Shown here: piece after piece, positions 9,331 to 16,680 of the stretch
Layout: the number at the start of each line of letters is the position of its first letter
Position numbering within the stretch: position 1 is the first letter of the stretch
NCBI GenBank assembly: GCA_026184295.1
Contig: JAHCJK010000009.1
Coordinates: forward strand, 1 to 64,000
Source of the DNA: Planctomycetota bacterium
GTDB lineage: Bacteria > Planctomycetota > SZUA-567 > H5-PLA8
Direction of reading: 5' to 3'
Length of the DNA: 64,000 nucleotides
Program-made: the position numbers and the translations under genes
The notes under the pieces: generated by a model
What the model saw: the letters and a program-made list of their open reading frames with translations, nothing else
Told to the model about the DNA's origin: nothing
The model's database searches: none

Positions 9331-10455
9331 ATGCGCCTCTTCTTCGTCAACATGCACAAGCTCTGGGGCGGCCAGTCCACGGTCGTCGTGCTGCTGGCGG
9401 GGGAACTCGCGCGCCGCGGCCACGAAGTGATCGTCGCGGGGCTTCCGGACTCCGAACTGATCAAGCGCGCCGCCGCCGCGGGCCTGCGCACCTTCGGCGA
9501 CCTGGAACTTCGCCGAGGCCTGCGCCCGGCCTCGTTCCTGCGCGACCAGCGCCGCCTGCGCAAGCTCTGGCGGGCGTTCAAGCCCGACGGCATCCTGACG
9601 AACGGCTCGCAGGACACCTGGGCCTGCGCGATCGCGCGGCGGCGCTTCTGCCGCGGCGCGTTTCTGGTCCGCTGGCGGCACAACAGCTTTCAGATCGCGC
9701 CGCACCGCTTCAACCGCTGGCTCTACCGCAAGCTGATCGACCACGTGGTGGTCAGTTCGTCCGAGATCGCGCCGATCCTGACGGACTCGGGCCTCGTCGG
9801 CCCTGAGCGCATCACGGTCTTTCCGCCGACGACGAAGCTGGAACGCTTCCTCGAAGCCAAGCCCGGCGGGGGCCTGCGCAAAGAGCTGAACGTCGCGCCC
9901 GGCGGCTTCCTGGCGCTCAGCGTCGGGCGGCTCGCCCCTGAAAAAGGCCACGACACGCTCGTGCGCGCGTGGCGCACGGTCGCGGACGAACTCCCCGCGG
10001 CCAAGCTGGCCATCGCGGGCCTGGGCGGGCAGTACGAACCGCTGCGCGCGCTGGTCGCGCAGCTCGGCCTGGGCGAGCACGTGCATCTCATCAAGTTCCG
10101 CGACGACATCCCGGCGCTCTACGCGGAAGCCGACCTGGCGGTGCTCGCGCCGGTGGCGGGCGAATCCTTCGGCATCGCGCTGCTGGAAGCCTACGCCGCG
10201 GGCCGCGCGTGCGTCGCGACCGACGTCGGCGGCGTGAAGGATCTGGTCGTGAACGGCGAGACCGGCTGGCTGGTGAAGGCGGGCGACAGCGCCGCGATCG
10301 CGCGCGCGGTGCTCGAGGCGCTGCGCGACTCCGCCGCGCGCGCGCGCATGGCCCAGGCCGGCAAGGCGCGCGTGCTCGCGCAGTTCACGCCCGAACGCCT
10401 CGGCGACACCGCCGAGACGCTCTTCACGCGACTGGCCGCGAAGCGCGCCACCTGA
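9331..10455 (+). CDS. GT4-family glycosyltransferase
   Basis: A 374-residue GT-B fold transferase starting at the ATG at 9331, only 2 bp after the preceding glycosyltransferase. It shows the N-terminal acceptor loop LWGGQSTVV, the donor-site motif GRLAPEKGHDTLVRA and the C-terminal EX7E-type motif GESFGIALLEAYAAGRACVATDVGG. The pair shares the segment L(T)LRRGxxPASFxRD in the N-terminal half, which suggests they arose by duplication. An in-frame extension upstream to 9205 overlaps the previous gene and is not needed. The sugar and acceptor are unknown. Confidence 0.87.
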   Translation: MRLFFVNMHKLWGGQSTVVVLLAGELARRGHEVIVAGLPDSELIKRAAAAGLRTFGDLELRRGLRPASFLRDQRRLRKLWRAFKPDGILTNGSQDTWACAIARRRFCRGAFLVRWRHNSFQIAPHRFNRWLYRKLIDHVVVSSSEIAPILTDSGLVGPERITVFPPTTKLERFLEAKPGGGLRKELNVAPGGFLALSVGRLAPEKGHDTLVRAWRTVADELPAAKLAIAGLGGQYEPLRALVAQLGLGEHVHLIKFRDDIPALYAEADLAVLAPVAGESFGIALLEAYAAGRACVATDVGGVKDLVVNGETGWLVKAGDSAAIARAVLEALRDSAARARMAQAGKARVLAQFTPERLGDTAETLFTRLAAKRAT

Positions 10456-10588
10456 CGGCGCGGTTCCGCAAAAGTTCGAATCCCGTCCCTTGCCTTTCGG
10501 CGCACGTGTAGATAAGATTCATATAAGTTGAGGCGCGGGAGCCGCCGCTTGTCTACTTTGCTTTTCGGATGAGGTGAAAGGGAACGCC

Positions 10589-11668
10589 ATGGCCAAGACG
10601 TGGAAGATCGCGGGCATCAATTTCGACCACATGCATATGGGCGACCTGCTGCGCATGACGCGCGAGCACCCCGGCGCGGAGATCGTCGGCGTCAGCGACG
10701 AGACGCCCGCGCGCATGCAGGGCACCGTGGACAAGCTCGGCATCGCCCAGGACCGCGTCTTCAGCGATTACCGCCAATGCCTCGAGACGACCCGGCCCGA
10801 CGTCGTGATCCTCTGCCCCGCCACCGCCAAGCACGGAGAATGGACCGAGAAGGTCGCGCCTTTCGGCACGCACATCATCATGGAAAAACCGTTCGCGGCG
10901 ACGCTGGGCGAATGCGACCGCATGATCGCGGCCCTGAAGAAGACCGGCAAGACCCTGGCGATCAACTGGCCGCTGCGCTGGTATCCGCCGCACGTGACCA
11001 GCAAGCGCCTGATCGACGAAGGCGTGATCGGCGACGTGATCGAAGTTCACTACTACGACGGCAACCGCGGCCCGATGCGCCACGTCGCGGACAAGGTCGA
11101 GATCGACGAAGCCACCGCGGCGAAGGAAAAGTCGAAGAGCTGGTTCTACAAAAAGGCCGAAGGCGGCGGCTCGCTCCTGGATTACCTCGGCTACGGCACG
11201 ACGCTGGGCACGTGGTACCACGGCGGCAAAGCGCCGATCGAAGTGACGAGCGTCGTGGACGAACCGCTGGGGCTCGAAGTGGACGAGCACAGCGTCACGG
11301 TCGCGCGCTACGCCAAGGGCTTGAGCAAGTTCGAGACGCGCTGGGGCACCTTCAGCGACCCGTGGACGCTCCAGCCGCAGCCGAAGTGCGGCTTCGTGAT
11401 CGTCGGGACGCAGGGAACAATCAGCAGCTACGACTACGAAAAAAAGATTCTCATCCAGACCAAGGCCAAGCCCGAAGGCTACGAACAGCCCGTGGACGAC
11501 CTGAAGGCGCCCTTCGCGAACCCGATCCAGTACGTGCTGAACTGCCTTGAAACCGGCACGCCCGTCGAAGGCCCGCTCGACCCGGCGCTCTGCCGCATCG
11601 GCCAGCAGATCGTGGACAGCGCGGTGCTGAGTGCGAAGGAAAAGCGCACGGTCAAGTTGCTGCCCTGA
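10589..11668 (+). CDS. Gfo/Idh/MocA-family oxidoreductase
   Basis: An NAD(P)-dependent sugar dehydrogenase-like protein. The N-terminal Rossmann part runs through about residue 120 and includes the family motif EKPFAATLGECDRMI, whose EKP Lys is the usual catalytic or cofactor-contact residue. The C-terminal alpha/beta domain follows (GGGSLLDYLGYG near 190). The start at 10589 has GAGGTGAAAGG just upstream; a GTG at 10574 in the same frame would add five residues. It stands alone after the glycosyltransferases, with a repeat-rich spacer behind it. The substrate is unknown, but the family often handles sugars and inositols. Confidence 0.85.
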   Translation: MAKTWKIAGINFDHMHMGDLLRMTREHPGAEIVGVSDETPARMQGTVDKLGIAQDRVFSDYRQCLETTRPDVVILCPATAKHGEWTEKVAPFGTHIIMEKPFAATLGECDRMIAALKKTGKTLAINWPLRWYPPHVTSKRLIDEGVIGDVIEVHYYDGNRGPMRHVADKVEIDEATAAKEKSKSWFYKKAEGGGSLLDYLGYGTTLGTWYHGGKAPIEVTSVVDEPLGLEVDEHSVTVARYAKGLSKFETRWGTFSDPWTLQPQPKCGFVIVGTQGTISSYDYEKKILIQTKAKPEGYEQPVDDLKAPFANPIQYVLNCLETGTPVEGPLDPALCRIGQQIVDSAVLSAKEKRTVKLLP

Positions 11669-11680
11669 ACGAACTCCGCT

Positions 11681-11758
11681 CCACGAATCTTCACGAATGA
11701 GCACGAATCGACGACGGCGCGCATCGTCGATTCGTGTCCATTCGTGCGAATTCGTGGA
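11681..11758. repeat. Imperfect inverted repeat built of CACGAAT units
   Basis: The spacer between the convergent oxidoreductase and pirin genes consists of CACGAAT-type units spaced about ten bases apart, then a GC-rich centre, then the same units in reverse. The innermost arms (CGAATCGACGA and TCGTCGATTCG) pair perfectly. It could fold as a long hairpin and end transcription from both sides. A related copy lies at 12643-12719. Confidence 0.75.
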
Positions 11759-11763
11759 CGATA

Positions 11764-12471
11764 TTACGCGAGATCGAAGAGCAAAACGTCGGCGTCGCCG
11801 GTGGCGGTCAGGTTCAGGGCCTTCTCATCGCTGATCGCGGCGGCGTCGCCGGCCTTCAGCTTCGCGCCGTTGGCCTCCACGCTGCCCTTCAGCACTTGCA
11901 GCCACGCGTGCCGGCCGGGGGCGAGTTCGTGCGCGGCGCGCGCGCCTTTTTCGAACGAACCCAGGTAGACCCGCGCGTCCTGCTGGATCGCCAGCGCGCC
12001 TTCGCGCAGCATCGCGTCCCGGGGCGCGGCGACGAGCTGCAGGCGGTTGCGCCGGCCTTCCGGATCGAACGCCTTCTGCTCGTACGACGGCTCCAGGCCT
12101 TTGCGTTCGGGCTTGATCCAGATCTGGTACAGGTGCACGGGCTCCGTCGCCGACGGGTTGAACTCGCTGTGCAGAATCCCCGTCCCGGCGCTCATGCGCT
12201 GCAGTTCGCCCGGCCGGAGCACCTCGCCGTTGCCCATGCTGTCCTTGTGTTCCAGCGAGCCGCTCAGCACCAGCGTGACGATCTCCATGTCGTGGTGCGG
12301 ATGCATCCCGAAGCCTTCGCCCGGCTGCACGCGGTCCTCGTTGATCACGCGCAGCGCCTGAAAGCCCATGTGTTCGGGGTCGCGGTATTCGCCGAAGGAG
12401 AACGAGTGGTACGTGTCCAGCCAACCGTGGTTAAAGTGCCCGCGGTCTTCCGATTTTCGAATGCGCAACAT
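11764..12471 (-). CDS. Pirin family protein
   Basis: A bicupin of the pirin family. The ATG at 12471 is chosen because AGGAGGTGG lies just upstream on the minus strand; this gives 235 residues, the usual length. The N-terminal metal-binding cupin has the motif GMHPHHDMEIVTLVLSG and the later HSEFN, giving the His and Glu ligands typical of iron-binding pirins (some act as quercetin dioxygenases). The second cupin (about 130-235) is shorter and lacks such ligands. Nothing in the context points to one substrate. Confidence 0.88.
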   Translation of the reverse strand: MLRIRKSEDRGHFNHGWLDTYHSFSFGEYRDPEHMGFQALRVINEDRVQPGEGFGMHPHHDMEIVTLVLSGSLEHKDSMGNGEVLRPGELQRMSAGTGILHSEFNPSATEPVHLYQIWIKPERKGLEPSYEQKAFDPEGRRNRLQLVAAPRDAMLREGALAIQQDARVYLGSFEKGARAAHELAPGRHAWLQVLKGSVEANGAKLKAGDAAAISDEKALNLTATGDADVLLFDLA

Positions 12472-12642
12472 CTGCCACCTCCTCTTTTCTGCCGGGACCC
12501 TCGCGGCCGCGGCTCGAAGATTAGATGTGCGACATCGGGCGCGAAATTTCACGGAACCCCAAGCCCCGCCAATGGTTCCGAGGACCCTCTCTTTTTGCTA
12601 AATTGCGGAAGTCAAATCTTCGAACGTCCAAGAACAACAAAA

Positions 12643-12719
12643 CGGTCCACGAATACGCACGAATGAACACGAATCAGGCAAGCCGCCCCTTCGTGTTCCT
12701 TCGTGCCCTTCGTGGACCG
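12643..12719. repeat. Inverted repeat of CACGAA units, second copy
   Basis: Left arm CGGTCCACGAATACGCACGA and onward; right arm is the near reverse complement (CCTTCGTGCCCTTCGTGGACCG). Units of ten bases with CACGAA recur on both arms. It belongs to the same family as 11681-11758 and sits upstream of pirin. Confidence 0.7.
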
Positions 12720-12724
12720 TTCTT

Positions 12725-12850
12725 CAGTTCTGTCGTTCGCTGTTCTGCTGTTCTGCCGTTCTGCTGTTCGCTGTTCTGCTGTTCTGCTGTTCGCTGTTCG
12801 CTGTTCTGCCGTTCCCTGACCTCTGATCTCTGTCCCCTGTCCCCTGCCGT
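12725..12850. repeat. Low-complexity tandem repeats (GTTCTGCTGTTCGCT and CTGTCCCCTG units)
   Basis: About 90 bases made of permutations of GTTCTG, CTGTTC, GCTGTTCGCT and GCCGTTC run straight into a second unit set, CCTGACCTCTGATCTCTGTC then CCCTGTCCCCTG. They stop at the end of the DUF2961 gene. A similar CTGTCCCCTG block lies at 39930-39970, also just downstream of a minus-strand stop codon. Confidence 0.7.
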
Positions 12851-13938
12851 TAAATCACTTCCAGCCCATCGCGGTTCGGCAGCTTGGGGAACGGCGCGTG
12901 CGGTTCGGTCTGGTACCAGAAGACGGTGGAACTGATGTCGTCCTGGAGCGGCAGGTAGCGGCCGCCGCTGCGCCAGCCGAGCGCCTGGATCGTCACCTTC
13001 AGGTCCTTCTCGAAGCGGATCGGATCCATGATGTGGAAGCGGTAGAGCCCGAAGCGCTGGTTGCAGGCGTACATGTCGTCCTGCTTGAGCACCTGGCAGA
13101 GACCCGCGTAAGGCGTGGAGAAGGTACAGTACTGCCGCTGCCCGGGGGCGCCCTTGGGGTATTCGAAATTGTAGCTGCCGAGAAAGTAGTCTTCCGTGCC
13201 CGTGCCGCAGACGGTTGGCCATTGGTCGCCGTCCATAAAGAACTTGATCTCGCCTTCGCCCCACCAGCCGTTGTTGTTCACCTGCCAGGCCATGTAGGTG
13301 CCGACGTACTGGCCCCAGCCCTTCACGCCGTCGAGCAGCACGTGGTCGGTCTTGTAGGGCAGCGGATTGGAACGGCGGTACTGCGCGTGGAAGTACGCCG
13401 CGTCGTCGGGGACGTCGGTGAGCGTGTAGTTGACCTGGTAGAAGAGCGTCGCCTGCTCGTCGGCGATGTTTTCGACCGTGATGCGCGCCGACTTGCGGAA
13501 CGGCATCTCCCAGAAGCAGTTGAAGGCGCTACCCGGGTTCACGTTGATGGGCAGCGCGTTGACCTGCGCGTACTTGCCCCAGCCCATGCAGAAGAAGTCG
13601 CCGATCGGGCATTCGACCGAGGGCGTCTTTTCGCCGTCCCAGTAGAAGCGGATGATCCAGTAGCGCCAGTTGCCGGTCGGCGTCATCCAGATCTGCTGGA
13701 TCGCGCCGGGGCCTTTGATCTCCGCGACCGTGAACGTCTTGCGCGGCTGGACGCGCACGCAGGGAGATACCTTCCAGCCTCGGCCGAGGTCGCGGGCGCA
13801 CTTTTCGCCCGTGCCTTTGGTGGCCATGCCGCCCTTCCCTTTTTCGCCCTTAAAATTCTCGGCGCTGATCGAGCGCGTCTTCGCCTTGCTCAGCCGCGAG
13901 AGGTTGCCCAGATGCAGCCCGAGACCGTTGAACGCCAT
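12850..13938 (-). CDS. DUF2961 / glycoside hydrolase family 172-like protein
   Basis: A 362-residue protein of the DUF2961 family, some members of which act on fructan or arabinan-type sugars (GH172). It has the family's conserved blocks: GPGAIQQIWMTP near 78, FYWDGEKTPSVECPIGDFF near 98-116 and CGTGTEDYFLGSYNF near 244 with the acidic pair Glu249-Asp250. No signal peptide is visible from the ATG at 13938, which is unusual for enzymes that degrade external polymers; GH172 proteins can be cytoplasmic. A terminated Gfo/Idh oxidoreductase gene lies upstream in the same direction. Confidence 0.8.
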   Translation of the reverse strand: MAFNGLGLHLGNLSRLSKAKTRSISAENFKGEKGKGGMATKGTGEKCARDLGRGWKVSPCVRVQPRKTFTVAEIKGPGAIQQIWMTPTGNWRYWIIRFYWDGEKTPSVECPIGDFFCMGWGKYAQVNALPINVNPGSAFNCFWEMPFRKSARITVENIADEQATLFYQVNYTLTDVPDDAAYFHAQYRRSNPLPYKTDHVLLDGVKGWGQYVGTYMAWQVNNNGWWGEGEIKFFMDGDQWPTVCGTGTEDYFLGSYNFEYPKGAPGQRQYCTFSTPYAGLCQVLKQDDMYACNQRFGLYRFHIMDPIRFEKDLKVTIQALGWRSGGRYLPLQDDISSTVFWYQTEPHAPFPKLPNRDGLEVI

Positions 13939-14047
13939 GGCGCGTAAGCCTCCGTAAAGGGTACGTGGGATGAAGTTGTCCGGAACCGATACCCTCAATA
14001 TACAATGCTCACTCGTTTGTGCAATGCTTATTTGAGGTGCAATACAA

Positions 14048-14073
14048 AAGGGCGGCGCTTTCGCGCCGCCCTT
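14048..14073 (-). terminator. Rho-independent terminator of the minus-strand oxidoreductase gene
   Basis: Perfect 11-bp stem AAGGGCGGCGC / GCGCCGCCCTT with a four-base loop, followed on the minus strand by TTTTGTATTG. It lies 30 bp beyond the stop codon at 14103. Confidence 0.85.
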
Positions 14074-14102
14074 AAACCCGCTGTATGTTGAACCGAAACG
14101 AG

Positions 14103-15122
14103 TTAGCTCACTTCGACCTTCACCGGCTTGCCGTCCTGCTGATGGCTGCGCCACGCGGCCTCGGTGATCTCGATTACGCGCAGGCCGATCTCCGGCGGAC
14201 AGCCGTTCTCGCACGTGCCCAGGATCGCGCCGACGAAGTTCTTGTCGGGGTCCATCCAGTCGGGGCTGCTGGTCAGTTCCATCACCGGCTGGCGGAAGCC
14301 CACCTGGTAGGTGATTTTGCCGTTGCGGTTGTAGACCGCGCCTTCGGTGCCGTAGATGGTGAAGTCTTCCCACCAGCTCGGCGCGTTGCCGATGACGCTG
14401 ACCGTGCCGAGCGCGCCGTTGGTGAACTTCACGTTCACCGCGCTGTTGATGTCCACTTCCGTGCCGAAGAACTCCTGGCGGCAGCTCACTTCGGCGGCCT
14501 GGAGCCCCGTCGTCCACATCAGCATGTCCATCAGGTGCGAGCCCGAGTCGTTCAACTGGCCGCCGCCCGAGAGCGACATGGTCTGGCGCCAGGTGCCCTT
14601 GGTGGCCTTGAGCCATTCCTGCGCCTGGAAGGCCGCGACGTACTCGATCTTGCCCAGCTTGCCGCTCTGGACGAGGTCCCGCAGGAAGCGGTATCCGCCC
14701 TGGTAGTGGCGCTGGTAGCTGACGGCGACGACGAGCTTGCTCTTCTTGGCGCGCGCGCAGATGTCGCGGGCGTGAGCGCTGGTGCAGGTCATCGGCTTCT
14801 CGGTCAGGACGTGGAGGCCCTTTTCGAGCGAGGCGCAGATCTGTTCGTAGTGGACCGTGTGCGGCGAACCGATCTCGATCGCGTCGAGCGGCACTTCCTT
14901 GAGCATCTCTTCCCAGTTGCCGAACTCCGGAACGTCCTTCAGGTGCGGCTGCTTGGCCTTGAGGTTCGCGATCGACTGGGGGCTCGTGTCGGCCAGCGCG
15001 ACGATCTCGGCCTGCGTGCCCTTCAGCCGGTCCACGTGCCAGTTCATGATGCCGCCGCTGCCGATGAAGGCGATGCGGACTTTTTTCTTTTCCGAGCCGT
15101 TGCCCTTCTCTTTCTTCGCCAT
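14103..15122 (-). CDS. Gfo/Idh/MocA-family oxidoreductase
   Basis: A 339-residue NAD(P)-dependent oxidoreductase. The start at 15122 follows AGGAGG on the minus strand. A short Lys-rich leader (MAKKEKGNGSEKKK) precedes the Rossmann motif IAFIGSGGIMNWH (GxGxxx type). The family motif EKPMTCTSAHARDI sits near 105, and SYQRHYQGGYRFL plus GGGQLNDSGSHLMDMLMW mark the substrate domain. It resembles the oxidoreductase at 10589 in family only; the two are not close copies. A terminator follows directly. The substrate is unknown. Confidence 0.87.
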   Translation of the reverse strand: MAKKEKGNGSEKKKVRIAFIGSGGIMNWHVDRLKGTQAEIVALADTSPQSIANLKAKQPHLKDVPEFGNWEEMLKEVPLDAIEIGSPHTVHYEQICASLEKGLHVLTEKPMTCTSAHARDICARAKKSKLVVAVSYQRHYQGGYRFLRDLVQSGKLGKIEYVAAFQAQEWLKATKGTWRQTMSLSGGGQLNDSGSHLMDMLMWTTGLQAAEVSCRQEFFGTEVDINSAVNVKFTNGALGTVSVIGNAPSWWEDFTIYGTEGAVYNRNGKITYQVGFRQPVMELTSSPDWMDPDKNFVGAILGTCENGCPPEIGLRVIEITEAAWRSHQQDGKPVKVEVS

Positions 15123-15619
15123 CGTGATTCCAACGCCTCCTGGGGTTCTCAGGCCGGACACGCAGCGGGAAGGCCGACGCAGCCTCCCCTGTCCGGGGCC
15201 TGTTCCTTCTCCGCTGCGGGCGAAGGCCGGGCGCGCAACGCGCTGGCGCGGGCCCTCTCCATTGGCTTCCAAACCACCGAAACCAAGGAGAAACCCCGGT
15301 CTTCCCCCGCATTTTTCAGGTTAAGGAAGCGCGCGAGGCTTCCATTCGCTGGTGCATTTACCAGCCTATCGGTGCCGCTCAAGTTTATTCTGCGCGTAGG
15401 ACCGCTCATGTAGGGCTTCTTATTCAACTAACCCAAGGAAGGGTCTCGGTATGGATAAATGGCAGGTTTTTTGAAAATCGGGCCGGCAAGTGCTCCCGGG
15501 GGTAATCCTTTATAGGAGATGCGTTCGACGTATGAGACGCTTTCGAGTCCATGGCACTGGGCAGCCGCGAAATTTCGTAGAGCGAACCGATTTCAATACC
15601 TTGGGACCAAGGCTCTGTT
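15123..15619. other. Intergenic stretch without a gene
   Basis: About 500 bases between the oxidoreductase start and the first transposon-linked repeat. No reading frame here has coding character. It must hold the minus-strand promoter for the oxidoreductase, but I cannot point to one. Confidence 0.4.
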
Positions 15620-15717
15620 ACGCCCTTATAGGGCTGGCCACCTGGATGCCTCTGGTCCAGGGGCTTCGCTTCGCTACACCCCTGGCTACATTCGTTCGCG
15701 CTTTCAGCGCAACGAAC
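15620..15717 (+). repeat. Palindromic repeat, copy 1 (left orientation)
   Basis: About 98 bases with the core CCAGGGGCTTCGCTTCGCT then ACCCCTGGCTACATT and the end TTCGCGCTTTCAGCGC. CCAGGGG and CCCCTGG form a hairpin around the GCTTCGCTTCG loop. It matches 16367-16464 closely in the same orientation. Confidence 0.75.
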
Positions 15718-15811
15718 AGGCCGTGATGGCCGTAGTTGGAATCACGCAAGATGATGGATTGCCCGAACGTGGATGGTTGCATTCGGGCAGAGGCACGCTC
15801 AAGATCCGCAT

Positions 15812-15909
15812 GGCGCTGAAAGCGCCCCATAATGTAGCCAGGGGTGAAGCGAAGCGGAGCCCCTGGTGTGAACGCCGCCCAGGGAGGAGCCCCGAAAGGG
15901 GCGAAATAG
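15812..15909 (-). repeat. Palindromic repeat, copy 2 (inverted)
   Basis: Inverted counterpart of copy 1: GGCGCTGAAAGCGCC, then AATGTAGCCAGGGGT, GAAGCGAAGCGGAGC and a tail with GAGCCCCGAAAGGGGC. It ends four bases before the transposase start codon, so it may also control translation of that gene. Confidence 0.75.
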
Positions 15910-15912
15910 AAG

Positions 15913-16362
15913 ATGCCTCAATCGCTCGCGACGCTGCGCATTCACGTAATCTTTTCCACCAAGCGGCGCATGAACCTGATCCCTCCGGCCGTGGAATCCG
16001 AACGGTATGCCTACATGGCAACGGTATTGAAGGCATTGGATTCTCCGGCCATCGCCATCGGCGGCGTTTCCGACCACGTCCACATCTTGGTTTCACTCTC
16101 GAAGAACCAGGCCCTATCCAAGGTCATTGAAGAGGTGAAGACCAGTTCCTCCAAATGGATCAAGCGGAAGCCTGGAATGGAACAATTCTATTGGCAGACC
16201 GGCTACGCGGCGTTTTCGATCGGACGGTCGAACGAGCCTGCGCTGATCCGGTACATACACCATCAGAAGCAGCACCATCGCAAGACCGATTTCAAAGACG
16301 AATTGCGCGCCTTCCTCAAGAAATATGAGGTTTCGTTTCGCGAAGAATACCTTTGGGACTAA
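15913..16362 (+). CDS. Y1 (IS200/IS605-type, REP-associated) transposase
   Basis: A 149-residue single-strand transposase of the TnpA/RAYT family. The HUH pair is in SDHVHILVSL, the first strand is LRIHVIFSTKRR, and the candidate nucleophile Tyr lies in the helix WQTGYAAFSIGRS. Length and motifs are complete, so the protein may be active. Such enzymes cut and join single-stranded DNA at hairpins; the repeats on both sides are its probable substrates. No TnpB-like gene is nearby. Confidence 0.9.
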   Translation: MPQSLATLRIHVIFSTKRRMNLIPPAVESERYAYMATVLKALDSPAIAIGGVSDHVHILVSLSKNQALSKVIEEVKTSSSKWIKRKPGMEQFYWQTGYAAFSIGRSNEPALIRYIHHQKQHHRKTDFKDELRAFLKKYEVSFREEYLWD

Positions 16363-16366
16363 CGCT

Positions 16367-16464
16367 CTATTTCGCCCTTGCAGGGCTGCCCACCTGGATG
16401 CCTCTTGTCCAGGGGCTTCGCTTCGCTCCACCCCTGGCTACATTGGTTCGCGCTTTCAGCGCAA
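16367..16464 (+). repeat. Palindromic repeat, copy 3 (left orientation)
   Basis: Starts two bases after the transposase stop with CTATTTCGCCCTTGCAGGGC and carries the CCAGGGGCTTCGCTTCGCT core and the TTCGCGCTTTCAGCGC end. It is nearly identical to copy 1 over about 85 bases. Confidence 0.75.
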
Positions 16465-16585
16465 CGAAGGGCCAGTCCACATGGCAGGCCATCGTTGAAA
16501 TCACGCTTGGGATGATTGCCGAATGAGTTTGGTGCGTTCGGACAGGCGGAGTGATTCGGACAGGTGGCGCGCTTGCGCTCCGCAC

Positions 16586-16680
16586 GGCGCTGAATGCGCC
16601 CCATAATGTAACCAGGGGTAAAGCGAAGCGGAGCCCTGGCGTGTGAAGGCTGTCCCAGGGAGGCGCCCTGGAAGGCGAAC
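16586..16680 (-). repeat. Palindromic repeat, copy 4 (inverted)
   Basis: Inverted copy with GGCGCTGAATGCGCC, AATGTAACCAGGGGT and the AAGCGAAGCGGAGC core. It ends exactly where the stop codon of the minus-strand membrane protein begins, so it may double as that operon's terminator. Confidence 0.7.

Larger units (their letters stand above)
15620..16680 (+). mobile_element. Y1 transposase unit flanked by two pairs of inverted palindromic repeats
   Basis: A single small HUH transposase gene sits between two repeat modules. Each module has a left repeat (15620-15717; 16367-16464) and an inverted right repeat (15812-15909; 16586-16680). The arrangement resembles REP or BIME elements with their RAYT transposase rather than a classical IS with short terminal repeats. 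The right repeat of the second module reaches the stop codon of the next gene. The boundaries are set by the outermost repeat bases and are approximate. Confidence 0.6.

Noticed and set aside
10470-10500. tRNA-like T-arm (AGTTCGAATCCCGTCCC)
   Set aside because: No acceptor, D-arm or anticodon arm can be built around it.
12725-12850. Possible CRISPR array
   Set aside because: Units are of uneven length without unique spacers, and no cas genes are near. The same reason rules out 31413-31559 and 63797-63948.
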